Shown: positions 10,403 through 21,132, numbered from the stretch's first letter. The stretch: DNA of 42,722 nucleotides from Priapulus caudatus (GCF_000485595.1 NW_014577116.1:655945-698666), one strand, 5' to 3'. A program made the numbers and translations. The notes: a model not told the origin generated them from the sequence alone.

Positions 10403-11060
10403 TAGCGCCCTCTCTCCGCACCTTCCTGCCCCGCCCCCTATCCACTGGGGCAGGCCCGACTTCCTCTTGCCGGGGACCAGGGTGGGGTGGCTCCCGCAGG
10501 CCGTCCCGAGCCCCTGGTGCAGGGCACTGCTCCACGACGGGAGTCTCGCTCGCCGGACGAGTGGTCTTCACGACCGCGGCGCGCTTCTTCCGGCGACTGG
10601 ACTTTACCCCTGCCACTGGGGTCGCTCTTGCCGCCGGAGGAGACTGCAGCAGCTCGTCCGCGAATGGCAGCTCCTCCCACCCGTCGCCGAGCTCCATCGG
10701 TTCTTCGCCGAGCAGCTCCCTCTCTCTCGCCTCCTCCTCGGTCTCCGGCGCAGCTCCTCTCTCCGGCTGCGTCGTCTCCTTCTGCGGCGCAGCTTTTGCC
10801 TCCGGCTGCGTCGTCTTCTGCGGCGCAGCTTCTCCCCCCGGCTGCGTCGTCCCCTCTTCCTCCGGCGCAGCTCCTACCTCCGGCTGCGTCGACTCCTTCG
10901 GCGCAGCTTCCGCCTCCGGCTGCGTCGTGTTCTCCGGCGCAGCTTCCACCACCGGCTGCGTCGACTCCTTCGGCGCAGCTTCCGCCTCCGGCTGCGTCGA
11001 CTCCTTCGGCGCAGCTTCCGCCTCCGGCTACGTCGACTCCTCCTCTATCTTCTCGCCAGA
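10385..11060 (-). pseudogene. Accessory region, N-terminal 12-residue repeat segment
   Basis: Minus-strand frame with tandem 12-residue units related to AAPKESTQPEAE, then an acidic stretch (EEEARERELLGEEPMELGD), then a basic patch SSRRKKRAA that could serve as a nuclear-localisation signal. It leads, after a G-run frameshift, into the zinc-finger segment. Alternative frames through the same GC-rich DNA are also open (Ala/Gly/Ser-rich), so the choice of frame rests on the acidic and basic non-repetitive parts. The start is not fixed. Confidence 0.4.
10770..11042. repeat. 36 bp tandem repeat
   Basis: Seven or more units with the core GGCGCAGCTTCCGCCTCC followed by GGCTGCGTCGACTCCTTC. Units shorten to 27-33 bp toward 10,780. 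The period is a multiple of three and keeps the minus-strand frame open, encoding the AAP...TTQPE/STQPE repeats. Confidence 0.85.
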
Positions 11061-11447
11061 TGAGACTTGCGACATGTCCGCCCCGGACATGCCGTCCCAC
11101 GGTAACCATTGAAACCAACCATGAAGAAGATACACCATTAGTCGTCTCACCGCTCACGTACGCGCAAACGCGAGATTGTTACCCATACCAGTCACCAGCC
11201 TCCACCTTTACTCACACGTGCATGGTGAGCCACAAGACCACAGTGCTTGGTGCAACTCACCTTGATCCTCCTCACCTACTAGCCTCCCGCAGGAATCCGT
11301 CATCTGCCGTACTCATTCTCATCCACCTGAAACGAGTAACTCACACCATATGACGTACACACTTCGGTGAACAAACCGTCCTGGCCTTCCCCTACCAGCC
11401 TGTAATACGTCGGAGTTTACAACCACACCCTCGACCATCACGTGATG

Positions 11448-11484
11448 CGGATTCCGGAGTTATCAAGGATAACTCCGGAATCCG
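11448..11484. repeat. Perfect palindrome with 17 bp arms
   Basis: CGGATTCCGGAGTTATC and its exact reverse complement are separated by AAG. An outer pair, CGGAGTTT (11,411-11,418) and AAACTCCG (11,489-11,496), encloses it. It lies between the integrase stop (11,621) and the accessory region on the minus strand, in a 0.46 kb gap that otherwise shows nothing. It could fold into a strong hairpin in the element's RNA. Confidence 0.9.
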
Positions 11485-11620
11485 TCTCAAACTCCGACAC
11501 TAATGGGGAATTAACCCCAAATTCGTTCCGACAAGGGTAATAAATCTGAATGCCCGTGGGTGAGTAGCGCGGTACCAGCCGGCTAGAGAACCCACGTGAC
11601 GCAACTACCATGGATGCTCC

Positions 11621-13015
11621 CTAACAGAAACCCGAATCAGTGCGGTGCGACATTCCACGGACAGGAGGGGGGCGTCGCTTGGCCGACAGACACGGATCCG
11701 TAGCAGTATGGAACCCGCACCCCGTCCCTACCCCGCAATATGGCCGGCCCCCATACTCTGCGTCTACACCTTCAGCCCCATCTCCCAACCAGGAGACTGG
11801 CGTACTCACACCATCGTAGATTTTTAGGTCATCTACGGCCACCGCCTTAACCACACTATCTGGGGAAGCTTGAATCCACCGAACGTTACCCTTACCACGC
11901 AATACTAAGAAAGGGCCCCGCCACGGGAGTCCCAACTTAACATCCGCAGGAGGATAAAAATACCACACCCATTCCCCGGGAGCAAAAGTACGAACTTTAC
12001 GATCGTAACCCCTCTTTTGCCTCTCCGCTGCCCGACCTAGCTGCACTCGCGCATAGACATGCGCCTCTCGAGTCGCACGCTTGACCCACTCCACAAATTC
12101 TATCGGGCAGATCTCATCAGCCGAACCTGGAGGAGGATCGAACATTAAATCCACGGGCATCCCCACCTCCCGACCAAACATCATAAGGTTAGGGCTTACC
12201 CCGATACTCTCCTGCGTCGTACCCCGATACGCCGCCATTACATACGGCAAAAGCGTATGCCAATCATCTCGCCGCTCATTTACAACCTTACTCAACATAT
12301 CTTGTAGAGTACGATTAAACCGCTCAACCAAACCATCTGACTGAGGATGATACGGCGTTGTACGAGTCTTCTCTATGCCCAACAACGAACACACCCCGGC
12401 AAAGAGATTCGACTCAAAATTCCTACCTTGATCAGAGTGCAGCTGCCCCGGCACTCCAAACCGAAGGAAAATCTCGGTCACCAGACAGTCCGCCGTCGTC
12501 TGGGCCGTCAAATCTGGCAAAGCAAACGCCTCCGTCCACTTAGTGAAATAATCACAAGCTACAAGGATATATTTCATACCATTCGACGTCTCCGGAAGTG
12601 GACCCATAAAGTCAACGGCCACTCTCTCCCACGGTGCCGCTGCGATCTGCTGACAGAGAGGAGCATTCCTACGATGCCCCGGCTTCCTCCTGCTACACAA
12701 ATCACACCTACGAACCGAACTTAAAACATCCTGCCGAATCCCTGGCCAAACAAAACGCTGCCGGATTCTGGCCAAACTCTTAGTGACACCAAGATGTCCA
12801 CCAACCCGCCCGCCATGCAAAATTCGAAATAACTCCCAACTCATAACTGTCGGGACCACCATACACAAGACTGAACAGCTCGGCTGACAGTCTAACACCT
12901 GTCTAAGGTACAGAACCCCCTCATGTACCTCCAGATCGTCCCAGAGTGCCCAATACGCTTTGCCCTCTGGGGACGAAAACGACAAATCCGTGACAGCCGG
13001 ACGAACCCCGCCCGC
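11621..13015 (-). pseudogene. Ty3/gypsy integrase
   Basis: The C-terminal part of a gypsy pol polyprotein. An HHCC zinc-binding module is visible (HGG...HLG, then CDLC). The DDE core follows, with D in AVDFMG, D in HSDQGRNF and E in SDGLVERFN, all three catalytic residues present. A C-terminal GPY/F-like region reads LPWRGPFLVL. The frame is open to a stop at 11,621. It inserts retrotransposon cDNA into chromosomes. Upstream it joins the RNase H frame through a frame change near 13,010 (GWQRAG versus GGVRPAV), so pol cannot be read in one frame as given. Confidence 0.9.
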
Positions 13016-14184
13016 TGCCACCCTCTTAAAACAGCAGAATCCGCTAGCTGCCACTCCCGAATCTGCTGAGTAGACCACCGTGGCAAAACATCATCTAACT
13101 CTACTTCTGACTCATCTGCCGAATCAGTAAGATTATGCTCTCCCACCAAACAATCCGGCCTCACTACCCCCGACCCCAGGGATACCCCATCCACCGATGG
13201 ATTGACAACCGGGCCTGCATTAACCTCCCGCCCCGAGACCACTGACGGGGAATCGCGACAGACCTTACTACCCACTGGGCACACCCTAGGAAGACGACAA
13301 TCGGGGCAATCATCTCTCTTACACTTCCTACACCCAGGCTGCCGCGACAAGCCATCCGCGTTGCCATGTAGCTTACCCGCACGATGCTCTATCCTCATAT
13401 CGAACGTGTCGAGGAAAGCAATCCACCTCGCCACTATCCCATCCGGCTCCTTGAAATTCAACAACCAGGTCAAGGAAGCATGATCGGTCCTGCACAAAAA
13501 TGGCTGACCAAACAGATAATGTCGGAATTGCTTCACGAAAGTTACAACAGCCAGTAGCTCCCGATTGGTCGTACAATACCGTCTCTGAGCCACAGAGAAG
13601 CTCTTACTACCATAAGCAATTATCCTCTCTACCCCACTCTTTATCTGCGACAGGACACCACCCATACCAGTCGCACTCGCATCAGTGTCTAAGATAAACT
13701 CAACCCCCGCGCTCGGGTATGCCAACACCGGTGCCGACGTGAGTAATACCTTCAAACCACTGAACGCCTCCTCACAAGACCTACTCCACTGGAAGGGTAC
13801 GCTCTTCTTCGTTAGCTGCACTAGAGGATCCGCCAGGGCTGCAAAACCAGGGATAAATCGCCTATAGTAATTAGCAAACCCTAAGAAGCTCCGTACATCA
13901 CCAACGCTGCCAGGCCGACCCCAAGACTGGACCGCCTCAAGCTTCGCAGGGTCACAACGAATTCCATCACCCGATACGATGTGACCAAGGAAGGCAGCAC
14001 TCCTCTGAAAGAGCGTACATTTCGTGGGCTTCAATTTCATGCCGGCATCTGCAATACGACAAAAAACATCACGGAGGTTACCAAGAGCTACATCAAAGGT
14101 TTTACCAAAAATGATGATATCGTCAAGGTATACAAGACACTCCGTCCACAGTAAGCCCCGTAACACAGAATCTCTAACTGCCAT
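13016..14184 (-). pseudogene. Ty3/gypsy reverse transcriptase and RNase H, N-terminally deleted
   Basis: Palm motif YLDDII near the start, then FLGHIVS and a thumb/connection region (FLGFANYYRRFIPGFA). RNase H follows with FILDTDAS, TNRELLAV, FLCRTDHASL and GNADGLSR. A short Cys-rich linker, CRKCKRDDCPDC, follows. The frame begins just before the catalytic YLDD, at LRGLLWTECL. The RT fingers and the whole protease that should lie between gag and this point are missing, so an internal deletion of roughly 0.8 kb or more is inferred at about 14,190-14,260. The element cannot be autonomous. Confidence 0.9.
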
Positions 14185-14260
14185 GCTGGACGAGGACCCA
14201 CCGGACCCCTCGCGAGTGCATCAACCGAGGCCGGCAGATGCTGTGTATCACCAACACGCA

Positions 14261-15565
14261 TTACCGCGCCCCACTGCGACCCCGATTCGGATTGCCCCTG
14301 CCTGAACCCCGATACGTCTGCTGACTTCGAGATCCGGGGCCCTCCCGGAAATCCTCACGAGTCCGCTGGGGACAAAAACGCGCAACATGTCCCCGAATAC
14401 CACATACCCAACACTCGAAGTTACCAGCCTGCCGAGCCGGAACCTGCGAGCGCGGATAACTGGGACAGACTCGCTGTGAATCAGTACGCCCCTGCCGGTC
14501 ACTCTTCTGACCACACATCATATCGCGTACCATACGAGCCACCTCCTGCAAGTCATCTCGACACAATCTAGCCACGCCCGACTCAGCGAGACCTACCCCT
14601 GACCCAGAAACCGAATCAGAGGCTCGAGATACACAAGCTGGCCGCACGGCTGGTTTACGAAACGGAACAGCAAATTCACCCATTTCTGCCTCGTATTCGT
14701 CTGCCAATACCGCTGACCCCTGTCAGGGTTCCCCACTTCCAGGGTGTTTTCTGATAATATTACCTCACCTTGCTTGAGTGCTTGGTAGTGGTGTAGGTTG
14801 CGGCCGGGCTGGTTCTCAAACGTGTGGTTTTCCGCTATGGTTCTGCGCATCTTTGAGCATCTGGAGCTCCGTGGGGGGCCAGGATGACAGTCTCTCGCCA
14901 GACCCACAGTCAAATCATTTCGAGACATGACATATGATTTTAAGGCCGGGGACGAATGCATAACCTCCAGCAATCGACACCGCGCCTGTTCGCTAGCCTG
15001 CTCCGACGAGAGGAAAGGCTGAACCCTCACTGTCAGCCTCTTAACCTCACGCGCATACTCTTGCCAACTCTGGCCTGGCTGGCGAATGTAGTCACGGAGA
15101 GCCGCGCGCACTACCTAAAGGCTGAAACCGTGCAGTTAAAGCCCGACGAATCATGAGTTCGTCAACGCCGTCATCGCAATCTTCCAAGATGGCGGACGCT
15201 GGCCACTCAAGGGCCCCTACCAACCGCATCAACCTCTCCTCCTTACTCCAACCATTTAATCTGCATATCAGATCAAATTGGCGGAGATAGCCCTCCAAAG
15301 AAGAACCATCTTTACCCGAGAAGGACTTCACTTTTACCCTACACCCACCAGCTCTTGGGGGGAACCCCTCAGATTCCCTCACGAAAGGAGGCGAGAAATT
15401 TATACAGATGAGACGGGATACTAGAGAAGCGTTGCCGAAAGGTGTTGATCCGAAGCGCTGAGTGCAGATCTTGCACGCAGTTCCGCGGCAAGGCGCACGC
15501 GACCGCGGTAACGTCCTACGACAGTATGCAGCGCTGGCAGCTATGGATCCGTGCGCCGAATGCAT
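14261..15565 (-). pseudogene. Ty3/gypsy gag with CCHC zinc knuckle
   Basis: Three overlapping frames make up gag. A capsid-like N-terminal part lies at 15,565-15,092 (VKSFSGKDGSSLEGYLRQFD, then LVGALEWPASAIL). A middle part lies at 15,111-14,593 (QSWQEYAREVKRL), and a nucleocapsid part at 14,707-14,261 contains CWVCGIRGHVARFC (C-x2-C-x4-H-x4-C). At least two frameshifts separate them. Residues around 14,730-14,890 do not look gag-like and may be an insertion. The order gag, RT-RH, IN on one strand fits Ty3/gypsy. The 5' LTR is absent because the sequence changes at the N. Confidence 0.8.
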
Positions 15566-15569
15566 AGGC

Positions 15570-15570
15570 N
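15570..15570. other. Single ambiguous base, probable assembly join
   Basis: An isolated N at the abrupt transition from coding-quality gypsy sequence to noisy satellite. It probably marks a join, so the two sides may not be adjacent in the genome. Confidence 0.7.
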
Positions 15571-16189
15571 GACTGTGGCTGTTGATGGTAAAAGCTTGAT
15601 AGGCAGGCCTGTAGGCTTGTTAAGGGGTTAAAGCTGCTAGCAGACCTGGTAGGCTTAAAGGGGCGTTAGCCTTGCTAGCTGGCCTGTAGAGCTTGTTAAT
15701 TGGTTATAAGCTCCCTAGCAGTCACCTGTAGGCTTCTAAGAGGCCAATGTATAGTAGAGAGATCAGCACCAAGTGAGCTTTTCTAAGGGCTTGTTTACGC
15801 TTGCTAGCAGCCTGTATGACCACAACACCCGCAGGTTTATGGTTATATAATTGCATAGCAGGCTAAGCTTGCTTAATGCGGTTATAAGCTTGTTCTAGGC
15901 AGACCTGCTAGGCTTCTAAAGAGAGACACTGTATAGCTTGCACATCAGGCCCTGTAGGCCTTATTAATTCGGTTATAATGCTTGGCTAGCTAGTCAAAGT
16001 ATGCCTGTTTCTAAGTGGGTTATTAGCTTGCTCATGCAGGCCCGCTGCCAGGAGCAAATATGAAGATCAGAAGAGATTCAGCTTGCCTAAGGCCAGCCTA
16101 TAGGCTTCGTGTAGGGTTTCTAGCCCTGCCAGGCCTGTAGGCTTATTATTAGGTTATAAGCTTAAGACCGGATTATACTTTATGATTGC

Positions 16190-16390
16190 ACGTGACACAC
16201 GAGCAATTTCTACGGACGTGGTCCAAAGGCCACGGAGATTCACAGCTGCCAATGTTGCAGACGCTCACACCAGGAATTTTACAAACATATCAGCGAAAAA
16301 TCATATAGAGAGCCGGGGATAGAACTCACAGCCTCAAGTGGACAGTATACGTAGCCAACCACTAAGGCCACGACAGCATCTCTACGTTTG
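16190..16390 (-). mobile_element. tRNA-derived SINE-like unit, copy 1
   Basis: On the minus strand a pol III A box (TGGCCTTAGTGGTTGGCT, 16,353-16,370) is followed by a B box (GTGAGTTCTATCCCCGG, 16,312-16,328). The downstream part shares words with copy 2, such as the complement of GGACGTGGTC and TTTTACA. It does not fold as a complete tRNA, so a SINE or tRNA pseudogene is preferred. It is flanked at its 5' side by a TTTAATTTAA tract. Confidence 0.6.
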
Positions 16391-16394
16391 TTAA

Positions 16395-16510
16395 TGTAAT
16401 TTTAATTTAATTAATTTAATTTTAATTTAATCAAAAAATTTAATTATTAATTTAAATTTAATTTAACTTTAATTTAAGTTTCTCATCTTCAATTAATTTA
16501 TTATTAATAA
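16395..16510. repeat. AT-rich (TTTAA)n tract
   Basis: Imperfect TTTAATTTAA repeats next to the SINE-like unit. A matching but longer tract accompanies the second copy. Confidence 0.85.
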
Positions 16511-17449
16511 TTGTTATGAATACATATTGGCTATTTCACACACCTGTAGGATTCTTAAGGGGCCCTGTTAGGCAAAATTCGCTAACGCCAGGCACTGTAA
16601 TAGACTAATTGGTTACCAACGAGCAATCATCGCGAGCAGGCCTCATGTAGGCTTGTTAAGGTTAAGCTGCTAAAAAGGCCTGTAAGCTACTAAGGGGCTT
16701 ATTAGCATATGCTAACAGACCTGCAGGTTTGTGTACTTGGTTATAAGCTATGTGCTCGCAAGACTGTAGCTTGTTGAGGGGTTATAAGCTGCTACGAGCC
16801 TGTAGGCTTGTTAGGTTATAAGACTTGCTAGCCAGACCTGGTAGGCTTCTAAGGGGCTTCAGATTCTGCTGCCTGAGCTAAGGGCTCGTTAATTGGCTAT
16901 ACCGCTTGCTAAGGGCAGCGAGCCTGTAAGGCTTCTTAAGAGGCTCTATTAGCATGCTAACAGACTGTAGCTTTGTTAATGGTATCAAGCTGCTCGCAAG
17001 ACTGCCTATGGCTCCTTGTTGATTCGGGTTATAAGCTTGCTAGCAATCGCCTGTAGGCTTTTTAAGGGAGTTATTAAGCTGCTACAGGCCTGTAGGGCTT
17101 GCTAATTGGTTATAAAGCTTGCCTAGGGGCAGGACTGTAGGCCTTCTTAAGAGGCATTGTTACGCGTTGCTATTAGGGCCTGTAGGCTACTTAAGGGGCT
17201 TATAGCATGCTACAGAACCTGCAGGCTGTAATATCGGTTTAACAGCTTGCTCGCAAACGACTGTAGCTTGTTAAGGGTTTATTAGCTGCTAGCAGCGCAT
17301 GTAGGCCTATCTTAAGGCGCTGTTAGCTTGCTAGCAAGGCTCGTAGGCTTGTAAGAGGGTTTATAGGCCATGCTACCTAACGGCTCCTGTTAGGTCTCTA
17401 TTTCTATAGGTATAGAGCATAATGACGTTTGGTAATTTATGATGACGTC

Positions 17450-17640
17450 GCGATAAATTTGTTTTCGGACGTGGTCATCGCAAGCGCACGGGGGATGGTT
17501 TTTCAACACGCACTCCAATGTTGAGAGGCAGGTTTTACACCTTGAGAAAATTTATTGCCTCCCGGCCGGGATGAACTCATAGCCTCAGTGGATCCAGGAA
17601 TTACGTAGCCTAACACTAGGCCACGAAGCATGCTCCTCAC
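17450..17640 (-). mobile_element. tRNA-derived SINE-like unit, copy 2
   Basis: Second copy in the same orientation. The A-box-like TGGCCTAGTGTTAGGC lies at 17,608-17,623 and the B-box-like ATGAGTTCATCCCGGCCGG at about 17,562-17,580. The tail contains GGACGTGGTC on plus, as in copy 1. Differences from copy 1 are mostly single-base indels. Confidence 0.6.
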
Positions 17641-17644
17641 GTTG

Positions 17645-17880
17645 GTATTTACTGCGTAATTTATACCTTTAATTTCAATTAAATTTAATTTAATTTAATT
17701 AAATTAATTTAATTTTCAATTTCTCAATTTAATTTCAATTAAATTTAATTTAATTTCAATTTAATTTAATTTATTCTTTAAAATTTAATGTAATTTATAC
17801 TTTAATCATTTAATTAATTAATTCAATTTAATTTACTTTAATTAATTTCTTAATTAATAATGAGTTAATGAAATAAAGAA
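17645..17880. repeat. AT-rich (TTTAA)n tract
   Basis: Long imperfect TTTAA and TTAAT repeat. Same relative position as the tract at 16,395-16,510. Confidence 0.85.
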
Positions 17881-18429
17881 TGGTTATTACATTGCTACGC
17901 AAGACTGCGTAGGTTAGCTTGATGGTTTACTAAGCTGCTAGGCAATCACCTGCTAGGCTTGTCAGGGTATAAGGCTGTGCTAGCAGACCTGTAGGCTTCT
18001 TAAGGCGGCTGTTAGCATGCTAGCAGGCCTGGAGGCTTGTAATTGGTTATATTTTTCCTTAGGAGTGCACCTTCGTCAGGCTGTTGATGGGTTATTAAGC
18101 TTGATATAGCGAAGGCCTGTACCTTGCTAAGGGGTATAACTTGCTCGCTCAGACGCTAAAGCTCCCTTTTTGTGCCAAAACATAAATTGGTATAGTAAAA
18201 TTATTTCTACGTTATCACATCATCAGATGGGGTATCTAAATGCACTAGAGTGTTTTTTTTTCATTTTACCCCATTTTGGGGGAAATTGGGGGTAGTAGCC
18301 ATATGGCAACATTGATCATCTTAGGTTAAAAATGGATGTAGTACATAGATGTCTGGCTAGATGGCCATATCGTAAGGAAATGACTCAATAAAATACAGTG
18401 TTTCACTAAATGAAATATATATTTTTTAT

Positions 18430-18675
18430 TTAAAACCAATGATTTTACACTATTCTTACATCATTTTCATGTAATAAAACATACACCACCAGTGATTTTT
18501 AACGACTAATTCTTACAATCATTATTCATTAAACATACACCACCAGTGATTTTACACTATTCTTACATCATTTTCATGTAATAAAACATACACCACCAGT
18601 GATTTTACACTATTCTTACATCATTTTCATGTAAAACATACAACACCAGTGATTTTACACTATTCTTATATCATA
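18430..18675. repeat. Tandem repeat in piggyBac 3' region
   Basis: Four imperfect units of about 57 bp containing CCAGTGATTTTACACTATTC, TTACATCATTTTCATGTAA and AAACATACACCACC. It lies just downstream of the transposase stop codon, inside the transposon. Confidence 0.9.
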
Positions 18676-18709
18676 TAGGCCTACCGGTACAACTATACAT
18701 ACAACTAGT

Positions 18710-20508
18710 CTACTCTGTGTGGAAATCCACGAAACAATTTCTTTCATTGGTCCAGCAGAGCAAGACGTCACATTTACTACACTTCATACGTGACCAGCCT
18801 GTTTTGCAGTTGCGACACCGGCCTTTGCTGCTGTTGATTGGCCAGTGCGCTTTCTGGTCGAATCTAATATCTTCAACGGGCAAATTCACTGTGGGTCGTC
18901 TAATTTTCATGGCAGGTTCTGGAGGATTCCCCATAGGTCTTCCTCTCTTAGGAGTAGGGATCCTGTCAGCAAGAAGGAGACTGGAGGCTATATCAAGTCT
19001 GAATGCTTTCAAACCTGTAGTGTACTTAGTTTTCAATATGGCTGCATCGCGTCTGCACAGAAACCAAGCATTACACACGCACATATCCAACATATAAGCA
19101 AATACCCTGAGGTAATATCTTTTGGACCTGAGAGGGGTTCGATAGAGTGCAATTAACATGTCCGCAAGATCCACGCCGCCCATATGCTTGTTGTACATCT
19201 TCACAACAGCAGGAGCAGGTATGTCTACCTTAGCCTTTTCTTTCTTGTCATAGCGTTTGACAGACCCGACGGGTTCAATACCAACAAATGAACTAGCTAA
19301 AAATAACATTCTTATTATCAACCCATTTGACAACGGTGATGCAGCATCTATCCGTCAGGTAATCGTATGAACCCTCGCCCTTTCTTGGATAGTACTTTGT
19401 CACTGACAAGCTCACAATTTCGAAGCCTGTCTCTACGCATGGTGCCCAGTACAAATATCTTCTGTGATTTGAGGAATTCAATAAGCTCAAGGTTACAAAA
19501 ATAGTTGTCTATAAAAACCTTCGAGTTCATTTTATCTACAATAGATCTCACCAACACAGTAACAAATTTTGAACATAAACCCAGTTCATCTTCCTTGGGA
19601 TCGTCAAAAGCTGTGGCATGGAATGTGGAGGAACCGGCATACGGTAAAAAGTCATATACGATACCGGACACACCTGCCCTTGTAAAAAATTTGAATCCCC
19701 ATTTTTTCGGTTTGTTTTTTATATACTGTCTCAAATTTCCTGCTCGAGTTCCTTTGTATGGGATCATAGTTTCATCGATAGAATAATCACCCTCTGGCTC
19801 AATCTTCAAAATTTGCTCTCTGATCAAGTCCAGCACAGGTTGTACCTTTGCAAATCTATTATTAGGATCGGCTTCAGTATTGTTGCTAAAATGTAAATAG
19901 CGGCGTATTTTCTCGAACCGCTTGAGAGACATGGCATCTGCCACAGCTGAAATCCGACACGCTTTGGACAGTAGTCGCGGTAGGCCGATAACCTGATCAC
20001 TCCCATGACGAGAATCACAGATACAAAAGTTTTAATCTCATCAGTATTGTATTGATCGATGTTCCAAGACTCTGCACAGAGTACCGTTTGTTTCATTAGC
20101 GATCAGGTCGAACAAACCATCAGTGAATAGATTTGAGAAATACGTGAGAGGTGTATATATACCTTCAGGTACGGTGAATTGGCAATTTTTATCAACATTG
20201 CCTGGATCTAGTTCTACCTTTCTCCATTTGTATTTCCACTGTGTTTTTTTGCGAGATGATGCTGAAGATGATGCTGGAGGTGCATCAGATGATGCTGGAG
20301 GTGCATCGTCATCCTCATCACTGTCTTCCTCGACACTAACCTCTTCTTCTTCATCTTCATAATCACTCTCTGAAGCTGATCCAAGTGGCTGCCCTGAAGG
20401 GTCTTGTTCATCATCAGACTCGCCAATATCAGATACATCACCAGTATCCGGAATAACAGCTGTAGTGGGACCAGTCCTTCCATAAAAATACCTTGTACTG
20501 AATGCCAT
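18710..20508 (-). pseudogene. piggyBac (PGBD-like) transposase, frameshifted
   Basis: A DDE_Tnp_1_7-type transposase. An acidic N-terminal region (SESDYEDEEEE, APPASS repeats) precedes the catalytic core. The three catalytic aspartates are visible in YSIDETMIPYKG, FIDNYFCN and MGGVDLADM. The C-terminus has a Cys-rich zinc-binding module (CRNCKTGWSRMKCSKCDVLLC). A start at MAFSTRYFYG (20,508) is preferred, because a splice-acceptor-like TTTTGTCTTTTCAG sits just before it. Four frame changes occur, near 20,090, 19,970, 19,350 and 19,300, so it is inactive as assembled. Length and order are otherwise normal for the family. Confidence 0.9.
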
Positions 20509-21132
20509 ATTGTCAACCTGAAAAGACAAAAAATTAATATTTTTTATGCCAAAATTACATGAAATGTATCATATTTAGGAACAGCTATAAAATGTGTTAC
20601 GTTGGTACAGCACTGTGCAACTTATCTCCGATAGTTGGCCATTTATAGTTTAAATCTAGTGAGTAAACTGTGTAATAATCACATAAACATAAAGTTACCG
20701 AAACTGACCAATGTAGCCATATGGCGCAGTCAACAACGAACGATAGTGGACAATGTTGCCATATGGCTACATCATATTTATGGCCCTCTGGCCGCACAAT
20801 TTTTGAATTCTAGACATGCATCATGTTACATAGGTATTCTATGATTATTTATCTATATAATGAATGCATAACTTACCAATTTACACGTAATCGAAGTCGA
20901 AAATAAATAATTTTGTCTTGGAACTTTTGGTCTTGTCAACCACTCATGGGCGCCGCCATTACTGGAAATGTAGATGGCAGCACCGACTGGTGCAGATGCA
21001 TTTAAAATACGGTGCCATACGACTACATTGCTTTTTTGAGGATATAAAGTGCTCCTAAATTAACATAAAGTTTTACTTGGTATCCTAATTAACATGTGCC
21101 ATATGGCAACAAAGCACAAAAAGGGAGGTTAA

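Larger units (their letters stand above)
15571..18160. repeat. Degenerate satellite, about 60 bp dimeric unit
   Basis: Tandem units alternate two half-monomers of about 30 bp. They can be described by AGGCCTGTAGGCTTGTTAA, GGTTATAAGCTTGCTAGCAG and AGGCTTCTTAAGGGGCTGTT. Nearly every unit differs by one-base insertions or deletions rather than substitutions, as expected of raw long-read error or of a very decayed array. The array is interrupted twice by SINE-like plus AT-rich blocks about 1.25 kb apart, suggesting a higher-order repeat. No coding potential. Confidence 0.85.
18161..21132 (-). mobile_element. piggyBac-family transposon, nearly full length
   Basis: The terminal inverted repeat CTCCCTTTTTGTGC lies at 18,162-18,175 and its exact complement at 21,114-21,127. 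The right end is followed by G and the canonical TTAA target (21,129-21,132); the left has TAAA. Subterminal palindromes GTAGCCATATGGCAAC (18,295-18,310) and GTTGCCATATGGCTAC (20,755-20,770) are in inverted orientation, with further CCATATGG copies at 20,717 and 21,099. The element is about 2.97 kb and encodes one transposase on minus. Its left flank is the satellite, so it inserted into or beside that array. Confidence 0.88.

Noticed and set aside
10770-11042. Regular repeats as a CRISPR array
   Set aside because: The units are contiguous, with no unique spacers, in a eukaryotic GC-rich coding-type repeat.
9369-11353. Plus-strand Ala/Val/Ser-rich frames
   Set aside because: They mirror the GC-rich tandem repeats. 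The minus strand has the zinc-finger cysteines and histidines and the same orientation as the gypsy element.
16312-16370. A functional tRNA gene on minus
   Set aside because: A and B boxes are present but no full cloverleaf with a matched acceptor stem can be drawn, and a similar diverged copy lies 1.25 kb away.
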